Positions 25,489-34,700 of a stretch of 45,044 nt of DNA are shown here, in pieces. Position numbers and translations under genes: made by a program. The stretch lies in the NCBI RefSeq assembly GCF_005435165.1, contig NZ_SGUC01000025.1, forward strand, positions 1 through 45,044, given 5' to 3'. Every line of letters starts with the position of its first letter. Position 1 is the first letter of the stretch. The notes beneath the pieces were generated by a model that saw nothing but the letters and a program-made list of their open reading frames with translations, made no database searches and was not told the origin of the DNA. This DNA comes from Halorubrum sp. GN11_10-6_MGM. GTDB lineage: Archaea; Halobacteriota; Halobacteria; Halobacteriales; Haloferacaceae.

Positions 25489-26010
25489 TCAAACCGGACC
25501 GCCGCCGCCCTGCTGCCGCGCGGCCGAGAGGAGGCCGGAAACGGGGTCGGTGTACTCGTACCCGGGGATCACGCCCTGAACGTACGTCCCCTCGACGAAG
25601 TCGATCAGCGCGCCAGCGTCGTCGACGCCCCGGCGTTCGTTGATATCGGTGAGCGCGTACGCGACGGCGATCTCGTCGCCCTCGCGCTCGACGACCGGGT
25701 CGAACTCGCGGTCCGCCCGGGTGACGCCGCCGACGTCGACCGCGCGGCGCTCGAACGTGTCGGCCCAGCCGTCCTCGACCACGTCGGCGACCTCGTCGGC
25801 GGTGACCGCCGAGAGCGTCGGCACGCGGACGGTGACCGCGAGCCGGACCCGCCCTCCGTCCGCCGGCTCGGCGCGGACGCGCCCGTCGAACGCGGTCGTC
25901 GTCGAGACCCAGCCGTCGCCGTCCCGCTCGAAGGAGCCGTGGTCCGCGAACGCGCGGCGGACCCCCTCGGGGAGCGCCTCCGTGGCGTCCGTGTCGTCGG
26001 TTTCGGTCAT
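25489..26010 (-). CDS. Conserved haloarchaeal protein (DUF5813-like)
   Basis: A 173-residue soluble acidic protein starting MTETDDTDATEALPEGVRRAFADHGSFE. The middle, VRLAVTVRVPTLSAVTADEVADVVEDGWADTFERR, looks like alternating strands and helices. The C-terminus reads ALIDFVEGTYVQGVIPGYEYTDPVSGLL. I recognise the pattern as the haloarchaeal family DUF5813, from memory and with moderate certainty. No catalytic motif is visible. I start at the ATG at 26008-26010, because 38 upstream in-frame residues are Arg-rich and non-conserved in character. It is divergent from the ATP-grasp gene. Confidence 0.75.
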   Translation of the reverse strand: MTETDDTDATEALPEGVRRAFADHGSFERDGDGWVSTTTAFDGRVRAEPADGGRVRLAVTVRVPTLSAVTADEVADVVEDGWADTFERRAVDVGGVTRADREFDPVVEREGDEIAVAYALTDINERRGVDDAGALIDFVEGTYVQGVIPGYEYTDPVSGLLSAARQQGGGGPV

Positions 26011-26133
26011 AGCCGATCGGAGGCGGCGCACCCTGAAAAGCCGCTCGCGTCGCGGACGCGACTCGCGACGCCCGTCCCGGACCGCCGCGACCCCCGCCGC
26101 TCGGCTCGTCACCGATACGGGCACAGCGGGCCG

Positions 26134-26159
26134 GTACGTCGAGCCCTTTTGTACGTCGA
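26134..26159 (+). promoter_or_regulatory. Direct repeat GTACGTCGA in the ATP-grasp promoter
   Basis: GTACGTCGA occurs at 26134-26142 and 26151-26159, flanking a weak TATA-like ccttttgt, 16-41 bp before the ATG. It could be a regulator site; there is no other support. Confidence 0.3.
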
Positions 26160-26174
26160 CCGACGAGACGCGGT

Positions 26175-27503
26175 ATGGCAGACCGGTTTCGCTCGACGGA
26201 GGGACTGATAGACGCGCTCGCCGACGCGACGTTCGACCGTCCGCCCGCGCTCGTCAGCAACGCACACATCACCGGGCTCGGCGTCGCGCGGGCGCTCGAC
26301 GCCCACGACGTGCCCGTGATCGCGCTCGACCGGGCGGGCGGGGCGGGCGGGACCCCCGGCGACGACGCGGACGGAGGCGCCGCCGGCTCCGTCACCCACG
26401 ACGGGCTCGCGCCGCCGTCGGACGCGGTCGACTTCGCGGGCGCGGTGACGTACCCGCTGGACGACCTCGACGGGTTCCGCGAGGACGTGGAGGCGATCGT
26501 CGACGCCGCGGGGACGGAGGCGGTCGCGTTCGGCTGCATGGACGAGTGGGCGCTGTCGTACGCCGAGGCCGACCCCGACGGCGTCCGACTCCCGTTCGCC
26601 GGGAGCGAGACGCTCGACGAGGTGTTGAACAAGTCCGAGCTGTACGCAACCTGCGAGGCGCTCGGCGTCCCCTACCCGGAGACGTATCGGCTGGCGGAGA
26701 CCGCGGCGGCGGCGACGCGCGAACCCGACGCGACGGTCGAGGAGGCCGCCGAGGCGCTCGGCTTCCCGCTGGTGGTGAAACCCGAGCTCAAACGGGACTT
26801 CGAGGAGGCGTTCGGGACCAACGTGATCGAGGTCGCGGACCGCGAGGAGTTCGAGGACGTCGTCGCGGCCGCGAGCGACGCGGGGACCGCGGTGATGGCC
26901 CAGAAGCGCGTCGACATCGCGACCGGGAAGGACCACTCGCTGGCGTCGTACGTCCCGCCCTCGGGCGCCGCCGACGCGCTCGCGGTCGTCGGCAACGCCG
27001 CGGTTCGGTACCCGCGCAACTTCGGCACCTCCTGTCTGGTCGAGACGGCCGACGAGCCCGCGATCGAGGAGCGAGCGCTCGCCGTCCTCGACGACGCCGG
27101 CTACCACGGGATCAGCGAGTCGGAGTTCGTCTACGACGCCGACCGCGGGGAGTTCCTCCTGCTCGACGTCAACACCCGCCCGTGGAAGTGGATCGGGATG
27201 CCCGTCGCCGCGGGCGCGAACCTCCCGATGGCGGCGTACGCGGCGGTGACGGACGCGACCTACGAGTCCGACGGGATCGAGCCGACGCGGTGGGTGTACC
27301 TCCGCGACTACCTCTCGCTGCTCGCCGGCGACGACGCGTTCTGGGACCAGCTGTCGGCCGCGGACTGGCGGCGGCTCGTCTCCGGCGCCTTCGAGCGCGA
27401 GGGCGACCTCACGACCGGCGTGTACCGGCCCTCGGACCCCGCTCCGGCCGCGAAGCTGTTCGAGACCGAGTTCGTCGACCGCGAGTACTACTGCTCCTGT
27501 TAG
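26175..27503 (+). CDS. ATP-grasp carboxylate-amine ligase family protein
   Basis: A 442-residue ATP-grasp enzyme, predicted to join a carboxylate to an amine or thiol via an acyl-phosphate. An N-terminal Rossmann-like part (PPALVSNAHITGLGVARALDAHDVPVIALD) precedes an acidic Gly/Asp loop (AGGTPGDDADGGAAG). The central domain has NKSELYATCEALGVPYPETY and GFPLVVKPELKRDFEEAFGTNV, with the ATP-binding lysines. The C-terminal SEFVYDADRGEFLLLDVNTRPWKW holds the Mg-binding Glu/Asn pair (LLDVNxR). Substrates cannot be read from sequence. The protein ends REYYCSC, an unusual cysteine-bearing tail. It is convergent with the MFS gene. Confidence 0.87.
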   Translation: MADRFRSTEGLIDALADATFDRPPALVSNAHITGLGVARALDAHDVPVIALDRAGGAGGTPGDDADGGAAGSVTHDGLAPPSDAVDFAGAVTYPLDDLDGFREDVEAIVDAAGTEAVAFGCMDEWALSYAEADPDGVRLPFAGSETLDEVLNKSELYATCEALGVPYPETYRLAETAAAATREPDATVEEAAEALGFPLVVKPELKRDFEEAFGTNVIEVADREEFEDVVAAASDAGTAVMAQKRVDIATGKDHSLASYVPPSGAADALAVVGNAAVRYPRNFGTSCLVETADEPAIEERALAVLDDAGYHGISESEFVYDADRGEFLLLDVNTRPWKWIGMPVAAGANLPMAAYAAVTDATYESDGIEPTRWVYLRDYLSLLAGDDAFWDQLSAADWRRLVSGAFEREGDLTTGVYRPSDPAPAAKLFETEFVDREYYCSC

Positions 27504-27533
27504 GTCGCCGACGGTCCGAGCGGGACTCGTCGG

Positions 27534-28886
27534 TCACGCCCGGTCGTCGGTCGAGTTGCCGGCCGAGTCGTCGGTCGAGTTGCCGGCCGAGTCGTCGGTC
27601 GAGTTGCCGGCCGAGTCGTCGGTCGAGTTGCCGGCCGAGTCGTCGGTCGAGTTGCCGGCCGAGTCGTCGGCGACGGGGACCTCCCAGCGGAGGATCGCCG
27701 CCGACCCGACGACGAGGACGGCGCCGCCGACGCCCAGCGCGAACAGCGGGGAGACGGCGTCCGAGACGACGCCGCTGCCCAGCTGGAACGGGATGACCGC
27801 GAGGCCGCTGACCATCGCCATCGCGCTCAGGACGGTCGCGCGACCGAGCGACTCCGCCCGATCGTTGACGTACTGGCCGGCGAACGACCGCGTGACGTCG
27901 GACACGCCGCGGATCAGGAGGAACGTCGGGATGGCGAGGATCGGGAGGAAGTACATCCCGATCAGCGCGCCGCCGACGGCGAACGGGAGGACGATAAACC
28001 ACGTCCGCAGCCCGATCCGCTCCCGGATCGCCCCCGTGTAGTAGTTGAGCACCGCGCCGACGAGGCTGTACGCCGCGTAGAACCACCCCAGCAGGGCCTC
28101 CACCTGCGACTGTCGGATGCCGAGGTCGATGACGACCGTCTCGAAGATCGGCTGAAGGAAGACGAACACGAGGTACGTGACCGCGGCGTAGAGGACGTAG
28201 TAGTACAGCAGCAGCGACCGCAGCCGACGGCGCGAGAGAACCTCTCTCACGATACCGACCGTCCGGCGGAGGCCCAGGTCCGCCGAATCGGTCTCCTCGT
28301 ACGTCTCGGGCTCGTCGAGCGTGAGCAGCACCGCGACGCCGAGGCTCGTCACGCCCGCCGCGACGAACCACGGGTACGAGAGGTCGATGCCGCCGAGGTA
28401 TCCGCCGAGGATCGCCGCGACGGCGCCGACGGCCAGCGCCGCCGACTCCCCGCGGCCCCGGACGCGGGCGAACTCGTCCTCGGAGAGGTCGTCGGTGAGC
28501 GTGTCGTAGAGCCACGCGTCCTCGCTGCCGGACCGGAAGTTGTAGCCCAGCGACCAGCAGACGTAGAGGCCGGCCAGCGCGAGGAACGAGCTCGACAACT
28601 CGATACCGAGGAGCGTCACGGAGATGAGCGCGGTGCCGACGAGGAGGCTGTTGCGTCGCCCGACGCGGTCGCCGACGTAGCCGGTCGGGATCTCGCCGAA
28701 CAGCGTTGTCAGGTTATACAGCGCCTCCAGAACGGCGATCTGCGTGAACGAGAGCCCCTGCGCCAGGAAGAAGAGGTACATGACCGGCCGATAGAACTCG
28801 ACCGCCTTCGTCGCCTTGTAGACGTAGTACTTCGCGATGTTGCCGGAGAGCGTTCCTCCGAGACCGTCATCGGTGCTACTCGCCAT
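27534..28886 (-). CDS. MFS transporter with an octapeptide-repeat tail
   Basis: A 450-residue major facilitator protein with about 12 helices. Loop 2-3 shows GEIPTGYVGDRVGRRNSLLVGTAL, the MFS G-x3-D-x2-G-R-R-x motif. Helices continue to GVGGAVLVVGSAAILRWEVPVADD. The last 46 residues are cytosolic and consist of DDSAGNST repeated five times, ending in DDRA; the repeat is coded by five identical 24-bp DNA units. I start at the ATG at 28884-28886. Pairing with the ATP-grasp ligase (stops 30 bp apart) is convergent and need not mean joint function. Substrate unknown; drug or metabolite export is plausible. Confidence 0.88.
   Translation of the reverse strand: MASSTDDGLGGTLSGNIAKYYVYKATKAVEFYRPVMYLFFLAQGLSFTQIAVLEALYNLTTLFGEIPTGYVGDRVGRRNSLLVGTALISVTLLGIELSSSFLALAGLYVCWSLGYNFRSGSEDAWLYDTLTDDLSEDEFARVRGRGESAALAVGAVAAILGGYLGGIDLSYPWFVAAGVTSLGVAVLLTLDEPETYEETDSADLGLRRTVGIVREVLSRRRLRSLLLYYYVLYAAVTYLVFVFLQPIFETVVIDLGIRQSQVEALLGWFYAAYSLVGAVLNYYTGAIRERIGLRTWFIVLPFAVGGALIGMYFLPILAIPTFLLIRGVSDVTRSFAGQYVNDRAESLGRATVLSAMAMVSGLAVIPFQLGSGVVSDAVSPLFALGVGGAVLVVGSAAILRWEVPVADDSAGNSTDDSAGNSTDDSAGNSTDDSAGNSTDDSAGNSTDDRA
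27543..27670. repeat. Five identical 24-bp tandem repeats inside the MFS gene
   Basis: The unit GTCGTCGGTCGAGTTGCC-GGCCGA fills 27543-27566, 27567-27590, 27591-27614, 27615-27638 and 27639-27662, with an 8-bp partial unit after. Copies show no base change, even at third positions, so the array is young or homogenised. The unit length is a multiple of three, so copy number can change without frameshift. Confidence 0.95.
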
Positions 28887-29019
28887 GCCCGTGCTGGCGG
28901 ACGGAAGGGGGACGAAAGTATCCTGTTGTTGCCGATCCCGCGGCCGGCGCGACGCGACCGAGCTGACGGCGGCGACACCGGAACGCAACGATTAGTGCGC
29001 CCGCCGCCGCAGGGCGCGT

Positions 29020-29850
29020 ATGGGCTTCTTCGAGACGCTCGCGGACCGGATCGAGGCGGTCGACAGCGTCGTCTCGGTCGGGCTCGACCCCGACCCGAGC
29101 CGACTCCCCAACCACGTGGCCGACGCCGACCTGCCGCGGTGGGCGTTCAACCGTCGGATCATCGACGCGACCCACGAGCACGCCGCCTGCTACAAGCCGA
29201 ACGCCGCCTTCTACGAGGACCCTGACGGCTGGCGGGCGCTCCGCGAGACCGCGGCGTACGCCGAGGGCAAAGGCGTTCCCGTCCTGCTCGACGCGAAGCG
29301 CGGCGACATCGGCAACACGGCGCGGCGGTACGCCGAGATGCTCGACCACGTCGACGCGATCACGGTGAACCCGTACCTCGGGCGCGACTCGCTCCAGCCG
29401 TTCCTCGACCGCGAAGACAAGGGCGTGTTCGCGCTCTGTCGCACGTCGAACCCCGGCGGCGCCGACCTCCAGGACCTCGAACTGGCCTCGGGCGAGCCGC
29501 TCTACGAGCGCGTCGCCGCGCTCGCGGACGTGTGGAACGCCAACGGCAACGTCGGCCTCGTCGTCGGCGCGACCGCGCCCGAGGAGCTGGAGACGGTCCG
29601 CGAGATCGTCCCCGAGATCCCGTTCCTCGTGCCCGGCGTCGGCGCGCAGGGCGGCGACGCCGAGGCCGCGGTCGAACACGGGCTCGCCGAGCGCCCCGAC
29701 CGCCCGGTCGACGTGGGGCTCGTCAACTCCTCGCGCGGGATCATCTTCGCGGGCGAGGAGTCGAGCCGACCGGGCGACGAGGCGACGTACTTCGGCGCCG
29801 CGGGCGACGCGGCGAAGCGGCTCAAGAAGCGACTGAACCGGCACCGATAG
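29020..29850 (+). CDS. pyrF: Orotidine 5'-phosphate decarboxylase
   Basis: Final step of UMP synthesis, decarboxylating OMP. The 276-residue protein is of the long type-2 class found in haloarchaea and actinobacteria. SVVSVGLDPDPSRLP begins the barrel. The catalytic Lys-Asp network is in VLLDAKRGDIGNTARRYAEML. The phosphate-binding C-terminal segment is PFLVPGVGAQGGDAEAAV followed by GLVNSSRGIIFA. No other pyr gene is nearby. A typical leader is not visible; the ATG is 25-30 bp after an AT-richer run (acgattag). Confidence 0.95.
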   Translation: MGFFETLADRIEAVDSVVSVGLDPDPSRLPNHVADADLPRWAFNRRIIDATHEHAACYKPNAAFYEDPDGWRALRETAAYAEGKGVPVLLDAKRGDIGNTARRYAEMLDHVDAITVNPYLGRDSLQPFLDREDKGVFALCRTSNPGGADLQDLELASGEPLYERVAALADVWNANGNVGLVVGATAPEELETVREIVPEIPFLVPGVGAQGGDAEAAVEHGLAERPDRPVDVGLVNSSRGIIFAGEESSRPGDEATYFGAAGDAAKRLKKRLNRHR

Positions 29851-29883
29851 CGCCGGAAGCGTGCCGTCGGGGACACCCCCGCG

Positions 29884-30024
29884 CTACCCGGATCCGGCGA
29901 CGCAGCCGGTACAGGCGCGGACCGTCTCGTCCCAGTGGTCGTCGCAGACGGCGCGCCCGCAGCGGTCGCAGGCGTGGCTCGCCGTGGCCGCCTCACAGAT
30001 CTGACACAGGCCGGTGAGGCTCAT
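29884..30024 (-). CDS. Small double zinc-ribbon protein (46 residues)
   Basis: A compact 46-residue protein with three Cys pairs: CQIC, CDRC followed by a Cys-x3-His (VCDDHW), and a final CTGC. The full pattern is C-x2-C-x8-C-x2-C-x4-C-x2-H-x8-C-x2-C, enough for two Zn sites. This is typical of haloarchaeal small zinc-finger proteins that bind RNA or partner proteins. It is coded on the opposite strand from pyrF (33 bp away, convergent) and divergent from trmY, with 50 bp between starts. The start ATG is at 30022-30024. Too short for routine calling, but the regular cysteine spacing makes chance unlikely. Function unknown. Confidence 0.8.
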   Translation of the reverse strand: MSLTGLCQICEAATASHACDRCGRAVCDDHWDETVRACTGCVAGSG

Positions 30025-30074
30025 ACCCCTCGTTGGGTCGGACGCCTTATCATGGTCGCGGGCGACCGCCCGGT

Positions 30075-30689
30075 ATGCGCCAGTTCGTCGTCATCGGCCG
30101 CGACGTCCCCACCGACCCCGACGCGATCTCGCTGTCGGACATCCCCGGGGCCGGGCGGCTCGACCTGTGCTGTCGGTGCGTGAGCGCCGGCGTCTTCCTC
30201 TCACACGGCATCCGCGAGTCGGTCCGGGTCCACCTCGTGATCGCCGACGAGTTCACCGCCACCTTCGACGCGGACAGCCTCCGACACCTCCACCCCGACG
30301 AGCGCAACGTCGCCGCGCGGGTCCGCGACGCGCTCGCCGCACGAGACGACGCGATCGGTCACATGCCCGCGGACGTCTCGCCGGGCGTCGAGCTCCGTCG
30401 AATGGGCCTCGACGCCACGCTCGATCGACTCGTCGGCGACGGCGGCCGCGGTCCGGACGGGACGCTCGTCCAGCTCCACGAGGACGGCGATCCGCTCGTC
30501 GAGGCGGAGCCGCCCGACGATCCCGTGTTCGTGCTCTCGGACCACCACGACTTCGCGCCGGAGGAGGCGGACTCGGTCGCTGACCGCGCCGAGCGCCGGC
30601 TGCGCGTCGGGCCCGAGCTCCTCCACGCGGACCACACGATCACGGTGGTCCACAACTGGCTCGACACGGACGGGTACGCGACCTACTGA
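30075..30689 (+). CDS. trmY: tRNA pseudouridine(54) N1-methyltransferase TrmY
   Basis: SPOUT-fold methyltransferase that makes N1-methylpseudouridine at position 54 of archaeal tRNAs, in the T-loop. MRQFVVIGRDVPTDPDAISLSDIPGAGRLDLCCRCVSAGVFLSHGIRESVRVHLV is the characteristic N-terminus. VFVLSDHHDFAPEEAD and VGPELLHADHTITVVHNWLD form the SAM-binding trefoil end. Length of 204 residues fits. The start ATG at 30075 matches the family; the frame extends 14 codons upstream. CHY zinc-finger gene follows by 11 bp and is likely co-transcribed. This gene acts on tRNAs such as the tRNA-Pro and tRNA-Val in this window. Confidence 0.95.
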   Translation: MRQFVVIGRDVPTDPDAISLSDIPGAGRLDLCCRCVSAGVFLSHGIRESVRVHLVIADEFTATFDADSLRHLHPDERNVAARVRDALAARDDAIGHMPADVSPGVELRRMGLDATLDRLVGDGGRGPDGTLVQLHEDGDPLVEAEPPDDPVFVLSDHHDFAPEEADSVADRAERRLRVGPELLHADHTITVVHNWLDTDGYATY

Positions 30690-30700
30690 CCGCGAAACCG

Positions 30701-31120
30701 ATGTCAGATCAACCGAGCGACCGCGAGACGACGAGCGCGCCCGACACCGACTCGCGCTTCGACGTCCCCCTCCGCGGAATCGATGTCGATCCCGAGACGC
30801 GCTGCGCGCACTGGGACGACGTGGTCGACGTGATCGCGCTCCGGTTCGGCTGCTGTGGGACGTACTACCCCTGCGACGCCTGTCACGACGCGGCCGCCGA
30901 CCACGAGGCGGTCCCGTGGCCCCGCGAGCGGTTCGACGAGCCGGCGGTGCTGTGTGGCGCCTGCGGAACGACGCTCACCGCCCGGCAGTACCTCGAAGCC
31001 GACGGCGACGCTTGTCCCGCGTGCGGGGTCGCATTCAATTCGGGTTGTCGGAAACATCGCGACCGGTACTTCGAAATCGAAGACGCGGGAGCGTCCGGGA
31101 GCGACGACGAGAATATATAA
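30701..31120 (+). CDS. CHY zinc-finger protein
   Basis: A 139-residue zf-CHY protein. The family order is visible: CAHW (Cys-x-His), CCGTYYPCDACHDAAADHE, then LCGACGTTLTARQYLE, and ACPACGVAFNSGCRKHRDRYFEI. The four-to-five Cys/His clusters suggest three Zn ions. In eukaryotes CHY domains occur in ubiquitin ligases (and in mitochondrial import factor Hot13). In archaea the role is unknown, possibly redox or metal handling. Upstream trmY is 11 bp away, so they are an operon. The stop TAA lies inside AATATATAAG, the TATA box proposed for element B. Start ATG at 30701. Confidence 0.88.
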   Translation: MSDQPSDRETTSAPDTDSRFDVPLRGIDVDPETRCAHWDDVVDVIALRFGCCGTYYPCDACHDAAADHEAVPWPRERFDEPAVLCGACGTTLTARQYLEADGDACPACGVAFNSGCRKHRDRYFEIEDAGASGSDDENI

Positions 31121-31440
31121 GTCGAACAGGCGGTGTGGTGGCGCGTGCCTATGAGGCCGCATCGCGGCCGAGTAGCACGCGCGAGGGAGTCGACCGGTCG
31201 GAGCGAAGCGGAGACCGGTCGACGAGGCTGGGGAGGAACGAGGCTGCGGTGCTGCGCGGGGACGGGATTCGAAGGGGCAGTCGCCGGCGGCTCCGCCGCC
31301 GGCTGCCCGTGGCGCGTCGTGCCACGCTGCCGCGAGGAGGAAGACGCGCGACGTAAGCACCGCAACGAGGGAGCGAAGCGACCGAGTGAGGAGCACAGCG
31401 AGCGCATCGACTCCTCCCGGCTGGGGCTTCGGTGGTCGTG
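31112..31440 (+). ncRNA. Structured repeat element B, candidate multicopy RNA
   Basis: A TATA box (AATATATAAG, 31112-31121) overlaps the stop of the CHY gene. About 21 bp on comes GGTGGCGCGTGCCT (31137-31150), then hairpin GGCCGC-ATC-GCGGCC, GCGCGAGGGAGTCG, a long hairpin, CGACGAGGCTGGGGAGG and GGGATTC. All but the hairpin match element A (7741-8005). In the long hairpin the stem GTCGACCGGTC pairs with GACCGGTCGAC; element A has a different but equally perfect stem there. A second hairpin GCCGGCGGC-TCC-GCCGCCGGC (31283-31303) follows. Downstream words such as gagcgaagcg and cagcgagcg recur as in A. No credible protein frame. Between 31441 and the tRNA-Pro I see only a hairpin (GACAGCGGCGCTGTC) and no gene. 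Confidence 0.6.
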
Positions 31441-31597
31441 TTCCCGGGAAGAGTTTCGTCGCAGCGAGCGACTGAGGCTTCGAGAGTTCTCGCACCGAAA
31501 TCGAACCAACACGAATCACGCGTTGTCTCCGGGACAGCGGCGCTGTCGGTCTCCCGATACGGTGTCCGGCCATGGCGTACCGCCCCCTTTCGGAAGG

Positions 31598-31605
31598 ATT
31601 AAAAG
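31598..31605 (+). promoter_or_regulatory. TATA-like element of tRNA-Pro
   Basis: ATTAAAAG, about 28 bp before the first base of the tRNA, is the usual archaeal distance. Confidence 0.5.
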
Positions 31606-31629
31606 AACGAGCGGCCTTCTGTCGAGTGC

Positions 31630-31702
31630 GGGCCGGTGGGGTAGCTTGGTATCCTTCGGCCTTCGGGTGGCCGTAACCACGATTCAAATTCGTGCCGGCC
31701 CA
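31630..31702 (+). tRNA. tRNA-Pro (anticodon CGG)
   Basis: Acceptor arms GGGCCGG and CCGGCCC pair fully, with discriminator A and no encoded CCA. Anticodon stem CGGCC/GGCCG holds loop TTCGGGT, so the anticodon is CGG, reading codon CCG. T-arm CACGA-TTCAAAT-TCGTG and the D-loop with A14, GG and A21 are normal. Length 73 nt, no intron. A T-rich run (ctttttcc) at about 31714 can end the transcript. Confidence 0.95.
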
Positions 31703-31790
31703 CTACCCCCTTATACTTTTTCCAGCCTCTACTGACGGATTTTAGCGTCTCCACGGGCGGTCTCGGGATCGGTCGAACCGCGTTCGTCGG

Positions 31791-34700
31791 TCACCACGAG
31801 ACCCGGCGACCGAGGACGAACACGACGAGCGCGACGAGCAGCGCGCCGAGGAACGACTCCAAGCCCGCGAGGAAGCGAGAGAGCGTCCCGACGGGTTGGA
31901 TGTCGCCGTATCCGAGGGTAGTGAACGTGACGATGCTGAAGTAGAGGTTCTTCACCATGATGTCCGCGCCCTCCGGCGTCGCGAGCTGCGAGAGGCTGTC
32001 GAGCCCCTCGGTCGTCAGCCCCGCCGCGTCACCCGACGTCCCCTCGGTGAGCGTCGCGTACATGAGACTCCAGCCCAAGACGACGACCACCGACGCGTAG
32101 ATGACTCGCCACAGTCGCTCGCCGTACCCGCAGGACTGGTGGAGCAGATAGTTCCCGAGCCACTTGCCCGCCGAGACGAACCGCACGCCGAGATCCTGGT
32201 CCGGGTCTCGGACGAACTGGTAGTTTTTCGCCCGCCTGTACTTCATCTCCTGAACGAAGAACTGCGCGGCCACGTGTCGGTCCCCCACCTGATCTGCGCC
32301 GTTTTTGGCTTTCAGGTAGGTGTTTTCGAGGTCCGCGGGAGTCGTCGTCTCGCGGAACTCCTCCTCGCCGGTCATCTCGTACAGCTCCTCGCCGGTCGGC
32401 ATCTCCGAGGCCTCCTCGGCGTCGGCTATCTCCTCGATGACTCCCCGGTCCAGTCCGGTCTGTTCTCGGATCATTCCGACGTGATCGACCTCGTCGAAGA
32501 GCTCTCCGTCCAGCCTGTCGTCGGTCTCGTCCAGCTCGTCTTCGACGGAGAGCGCGTCGATGAGGTCTTGTCGTCCCGGATTCGCGAACTCGGGCCCGTC
32601 GACGGTAGTGTGTAGTTGCCAGTTGGCCTCGGCGAGTTCTTGCTTGTAGTCCCCGAAGTCGAACCCGTCGAAGCTGGTGTTCGCGAACCGGAAGTGCTCG
32701 AAGAGGTCCACGCCGCTCGCCTCTCCGAGCCCGGTGGAGAGGTCGACCGCGCCGAGCGTCGCGTTCGCGAGGTCGTAGGCGATATCGCCGTCGTCCGGGA
32801 GCGCGATCGACCCGTCCGCGATATCACAGCTCCGCAGGTCAACGATCGACTCGTCGCCGGTCCGCGTTCCCAGACACGTGAGCTCGGCGAACGTCGAGCC
32901 GAAGAATGCGGCCCCCGACCGGAAGTACACGCCGTCGAAGTTCGCCATCCCGCCGACCGTGATCGTCTCGAAGGAGGCCGGCCCCTCGACGGTCGTCTGC
33001 GCGAACGACGCGTCTTCGGCGAACTCCGCGTCGTCGAACGTACACGCGCCCCCCAGTTCGCACAGCTGGAAGAGGGCGTCGCGTCCGAACGTCGCGTTGC
33101 TGAACGTCGCGGGACCGCCGACCGACGTCCGCATGACGGTAACGTCGTCCTCGAACCGAGCGATATCGCCGTCCAGCCCCTCCTCGATGGTCGTCGAGAG
33201 CGACAGTTGTCCCTCGAAGCGACTCGACGAGATGTCCAGCCCGCCCCCGATCGTCACCTCGAAGAACATGACCGTTCCCCCGAACGCGACGGAGGAGAGG
33301 TCGAAGTTGCCGCCCACGTCGAGACGGACGAAGTCGGCCTGTTCGCCGACGGACGCGGAGCTGGCCTCGAGCGTGCCGCCGACCTCGGCCTCGCGCAGGG
33401 TCAACACGCCCTCGAACGCCCCGAGCGAGAGCTCCAGGTCGCCGTCGATCTCGGCCGCTTGGAACGTCGTAACGTCCCCGAAAGAGACTCCGCTGAACGC
33501 GCATTCCCCGGTGACGCGCGTCCGCTGGAACGAAACCCGCTTCGCCACCGAGGCCGCATCGAAGTCGACGCTACCGGCGGTCAGGTCCGGACAGAGCACA
33601 TCCCGCCGGATCTCCGCGCTCGAAAGCGACAGCGTTCCGCCCACCCGCGCGTCCGAGGCGTGGACCGTCTTCTCAACGGTCAGATTCGACGCGGAGAGGT
33701 CGCCGTCGACGTCGGCGTCCGACAGTCTGAGGTTCCTGACCCGGCCACCCCGGATCCTGACGTCGCCTTCGGCTTCGATCCCTCCCATCTTGAGGGAACG
33801 ATCGCAGACGACGTGCCCGAGATCGAGCGTTCCCGCGGCGTGTGCGTCCTCGAACGACGCCGAGTCGAAGACCGTTCGGGAGAACTCCGCGTGGTCGCCG
33901 AACCGCGCCCCTTGGAACTCCCCGCGGTCGGTGAACGTCGCCCCGGTGAAGAGCGTCTCCGCGTGGACCGTCGCGTCGTCGAAACTCACGCCGTCCCGGA
34001 ACTCCGACTTACCGAACCACGCGTGCTCCGCGGCGATCCCTTCGAACGACGCCCACGACTCGAACGTCGTCACGTTACAGTTTATCCCCTCGGCGACCGT
34101 TCCCCCGTCGAACCAGAGCGGTTGCCCGAACTCGGCTCGCCGGCAGTTGATCGACCCCTCGACGGTCGCGTATCTGAGGTCGATCGGGTAGTTGTCCGGC
34201 GCGTCGAGGATGTCGAACGAGAGGTTCAGGTCGCCGAAGCGTGCGCCGACGAACTCCTTAGTTTCCCGCCCGGGGCGCTGGACCGCGTCGAGGAACGCGT
34301 CCCGGACGGCGTCGTCGTCGGTGTCTTCGACCGGGGCATGGAAGAGACAGTACTCGCCGCCGTCCCGCGGACTCCGGTGACAGGTCCAGACGTCGTCGTC
34401 CTGTTCCCGCGCGTACTCCCCGAGATCGCGTCCGTACGAGCAGATGTCGTCCGGACGAGCGGCGGGGTCGACGCGCGCCTGTTCGTCCCACCCCGTCTCG
34501 GCCCCGCCGAGTTCGCCATCGATATCCGCGTCGAACCCCTCGTCGCCGTCCCCGTCACCGTCGGTATCGAGCGCGGTCCGGACCGTTTCGCGCATCGTTT
34601 CGAAGTCGCCGGCGTCGACGCCCGAGACGGCCTCGGGGTCGATCGACTCGGTCAACGTGAGAAACTCCCGGAGCATGGAGTCGTCGAACGTGGCCAGCGT

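Noticed and set aside
27543-27670. CRISPR or intergenic satellite
   Set aside because: The repeats are contiguous, coding and in frame within the MFS gene.
31630-31702. Intron in tRNA-Pro
   Set aside because: The anticodon stem and 7-base loop are complete and continuous; no bulge-helix-bulge is needed.
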